This document shows positions 35,748 to 37,768 of a DNA stretch of 37,768 nucleotides, one piece after another. Source of the DNA: Calditrichota bacterium (GTDB lineage: Bacteria; Zhuqueibacterota; Zhuqueibacteria; JANLFK01; Oleimicrobiaceae); the NCBI GenBank assembly GCA_014359355.1, contig JACIZP010000163.1:1-37768 (forward strand), read 5' to 3'. The notes beneath the pieces are model-generated. The model did not search any database. It was not told where the DNA came from and saw nothing but the letters and a program-made list of their open reading frames with translations. The position numbers and the translations under genes were made by a program. Each line of letters starts with the position of its first letter. The stretch's first letter is position 1.

Positions 35748-36032
35748 ATGAACATCAAGCCGTTAGCTGATCGAGTGGTTATCAAGCCCATTGAACCCGA
35801 GGAGAAGAAGCAAGGGGGCATCATCATCCCCGATACTGCCAAGGAGAAGCCGCAGCAGGGGGAAGTAATTGCGGTCGGCCCTGGCAAGGTGAGTGAATCT
35901 GGGCAGAAGATCCCGATGGAGGTGAAGAAAGGCGACCGTGTGCTGTACGGTAAGTACTCCGGCACAGAGGTAACCGTGGACGGCGAGGATCTGCTCATCA
36001 TGCGCGAAAGCGACATTCTCGCTATCATCTGA
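35748..36032 (+). CDS. groES: Co-chaperonin GroES
   Basis: Heptameric lid of the GroEL folding chamber. The 94-aa product begins [19 protein letters not shown] and has the mobile loop that contacts GroEL ([20 protein letters not shown]), the [11 protein letters not shown] strand, the [16 protein letters not shown] strand and the closing [14 protein letters not shown]. The ATG at 35748 has AAGGAGG seven bases upstream; a GTG two codons earlier overlaps that site. It is first in the groESL operon behind the CIRCE-controlled promoter, 47 bases ahead of groEL. Confidence 0.98.
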   Translation: MNIKPLADRVVIKPIEPEEKKQGGIIIPDTAKEKPQQGEVIAVGPGKVSESGQKIPMEVKKGDRVLYGKYSGTEVTVDGEDLLIMRESDILAII

Positions 36033-36079
36033 TCGGAGTGAGAACGTGGACCGCTGTATAACTGATGGGAGGTAAGGCA

Positions 36080-37699
36080 ATGCCAAAGATCATGAGTTTC
36101 AATGCAGAAGCAAGGGCGGCGATCAAACGCGGTGTGGATAAGCTGGCGGACGCGGTGCGTGTGACGTTGGGACCGAAGGGACGCAATGTGGTCATTGATA
36201 AGAAGTTCGGCGCCCCGACCAGCACCAAGGACGGCGTGACGGTAGCAAAGGAAATCGAGCTCGAAGACCCCTTTGAGAATATGGGCGCTCAGCTGGTAAA
36301 GGAGGTCGCCTCCAAGACCAGCGACGTGGCCGGCGACGGTACTACCACGGCCACTATCTTCGCGCAGGGTATTTTCCATGAGGGAATGAAGAATGTGACC
36401 GCGGGCGCCAATCCGGCCCATCTGAAGCGTGGCATCGACATGGCCGTGGCGGCAGTGGTCGAGGAGATCAAGCGCCTCAGCAAACCCCTCCCGGGCAAGA
36501 CTGAGATTGCCCAGGTGGGTGCCATCTCCGCCAACAATGATAAGAGCATTGGCGACCTGATTGCCGATGCCATGGAGAAGGTTGGCAAAGACGGTGTCAT
36601 CACCGTCGAAGAGGCCAAGTCCACTGAGACCACCCTCGAGGTCGTCGAAGGCATGCAGTTCGACCGTGGCTACATTTCGCCCTACTTCGTCACCGACCCG
36701 GACAACATGGAGGCAGTGCTGGAGGAGCCGCTGATCCTTATCCACGACAAGAAGATCAGCGTCATGAAGGACCTGTTGCCCGTGTTGGAGAAGGTCGCGC
36801 AGATGGGGCGTTCGCTCCTGGTCATTGCAGAGGACGTTGAGGGCGAGGCTCTGGCCACCTTGGTGGTGAACAAGCTGCGTGGCACCCTCAAGGTCGCTGC
36901 GGTGAAAGCCCCTGGTTTTGGCGATCGTCGTAAGGCAATGCTGGAGGATATCGCCATCCTGACCGGTGGCAGGGTCATCTCCGAAGAGGCTGGTTTCAAA
37001 CTGGAGAACGCCACCATCGGCGATCTTGGCCGGGCCAAGCGGGTGACCGTGGACAAGGACAACACCACCATTGTCGAAGGCGGTGGCGATCCGGCGGCCA
37101 TCAAGGGACGCATTGCCCAGATAAAGAAGCAGATCGAAACTACTACTTCAGACTATGACCGCGAGAAGCTGCAGGAGCGTCTTGCCAAGCTGGCCGGTGG
37201 TGTGGCTGTGCTCAATGTTGGCGCCGCCACTGAGGTGGAGATGAAGGAAAAGAAGGCCCGCGTTGAAGACGCTCTCCACGCCACCAGAGCGGCGGTCGAA
37301 GAGGGCATCGTGCCCGGTGGCGGTGTCGTGTTCATTCGCGCCCTTCCGGCGCTGGACAAGCTGAAAGTGGAAGGCGACGAGAAGGTGGGAGTGGACATCG
37401 TCCGCCGCGTCCTTGAGGAACCGGTGCGGCAGATCGCCGAAAATGCCGGTTGGGAAGGCTCCATTGTCGTGCAGAAGGTGAAAGAGGGCGAGGGCGCCTT
37501 CGGTTTCAACGCCGAGACGGAGAAGTTCGAGGACTTGATGAAGGCGGGCGTTATTGACCCCACCAAGGTCGCGCGCGTCGCCCTGCAGAATGCCGCCAGT
37601 GTGGCCGGCCTCATGCTCATGACCGAGGCGGTCATCGCCGAGAAGCCGGAGAAGGAGAAATCCACGCCTTCTATGCCGCCCGGCAGCGACATGTATTGA
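36080..37699 (+). CDS. groEL: Chaperonin GroEL (Hsp60)
   Basis: ATP-driven double-ring folding chamber. The 539-aa product begins [20 protein letters not shown] and has the nucleotide site [32 protein letters not shown], the [20 protein letters not shown] motif with catalytic-type Asp, the apical [20 protein letters not shown] segment, and the late [20 protein letters not shown] motif with the hydrolytic region near it. The C-terminus reads [16 protein letters not shown] instead of the usual Gly-Gly-Met repeats. The ATG at 36080 has GGGAGGT upstream; the in-frame ATG at 36065 precedes that site and is unlikely. A strong terminator follows. Confidence 0.98.
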   Translation: MPKIMSFNAEARAAIKRGVDKLADAVRVTLGPKGRNVVIDKKFGAPTSTKDGVTVAKEIELEDPFENMGAQLVKEVASKTSDVAGDGTTTATIFAQGIFHEGMKNVTAGANPAHLKRGIDMAVAAVVEEIKRLSKPLPGKTEIAQVGAISANNDKSIGDLIADAMEKVGKDGVITVEEAKSTETTLEVVEGMQFDRGYISPYFVTDPDNMEAVLEEPLILIHDKKISVMKDLLPVLEKVAQMGRSLLVIAEDVEGEALATLVVNKLRGTLKVAAVKAPGFGDRRKAMLEDIAILTGGRVISEEAGFKLENATIGDLGRAKRVTVDKDNTTIVEGGGDPAAIKGRIAQIKKQIETTTSDYDREKLQERLAKLAGGVAVLNVGAATEVEMKEKKARVEDALHATRAAVEEGIVPGGGVVFIRALPALDKLKVEGDEKVGVDIVRRVLEEPVRQIAENAGWEGSIVVQKVKEGEGAFGFNAETEKFEDLMKAGVIDPTKVARVALQNAASVAGLMLMTEAVIAEKPEKEKSTPSMPPGSDMY

Positions 37700-37721
37700 T
37701 CCACACACCTCAGGCAAAAGA

Positions 37722-37750
37722 CCCCCGCAGCCCATCTGCGGGGGTTTTTT
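37722..37750 (+). terminator. Rho-independent terminator of groESL
   Basis: CCCCCGCAG pairs with CTGCGGGGG (9 bp) around CCCAT, followed by TTTTTT. It begins 23 bases after the groEL stop codon. Confidence 0.95.
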
Positions 37751-37768
37751 GTTTGCAGCAGGGAATTG

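Overview
This 37.8 kb window is bacterial chromosome: GC-rich, densely packed, and made mostly of housekeeping genes, with a secreted or envelope module in the middle. I see no rRNA, CRISPR array, insertion sequence or prophage. Several traits point to an uncultured-type lineage near the FCB group (Calditrichota/KSB1-like) rather than a model phylum. These are a secreted FnIII/FlgD-Ig-like C-terminal module, orphan bacterial-microcompartment shell genes, a K+-dependent-type membrane pyrophosphatase, a giant TPR-CHAT protein, and the Gram-positive-like order spoVG-prs-ctc-pth combined with Gram-negative envelope genes (YdbH/YdbL-like proteins, lipoproteins). The lineage is an inference; no marker here fixes it.

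Left part (1-6758, minus strand): ispE, spoVG, tRNA-Gln(UUG), prs, rplY/ctc, pth, hppA, rpsF and ssb (cut by the window edge). They are closely spaced and may be one long transcript for isoprenoid precursors, PRPP, translation and pyrophosphate use. Next comes a two-gene BMC shell operon (6803-7585) with its own promoter and a terminator placed just before ispE. A lipoprotein metallopeptidase and an MntP-type Mn efflux pump follow, also on the minus strand.

Middle (10141-30980, plus strand): a promoter drives hsp20 and lon, which end at a clear terminator. Then comes a closely spaced series: a eukaryote-type UDP-sugar pyrophosphorylase, a 1086-aa YdbH/AsmA-like protein, a YdbL-like DUF1318 lipoprotein, and a 2755-aa exported protein. 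The giant protein has a TolB-like propeller followed by two TPR-CHAT modules. The first CHAT copy has lost its His/Cys dyad and the second keeps it; an EF-hand-like loop lies between the catalytic His and Cys. A dGTPase-like HD hydrolase, an ECF-type ABC ATPase, a sigma-54 activator and a small exported FnIII/FlgD-like protein follow.

Right part: a minus-strand operon of a small Cys-rich protein, an RmlD-like reductase and glutamine-dependent NAD synthetase; rlmH with a near-consensus promoter; khpA on the minus strand; and groES-groEL behind a sigma-70 promoter and a perfect CIRCE operator, closed by a strong terminator.

The most unusual items are the tandem active/inactive CHAT protein next to YdbH/YdbL, the orphan BMC pair with a C-terminally extended shell protein, and the attenuator-like hairpin in front of ispE.
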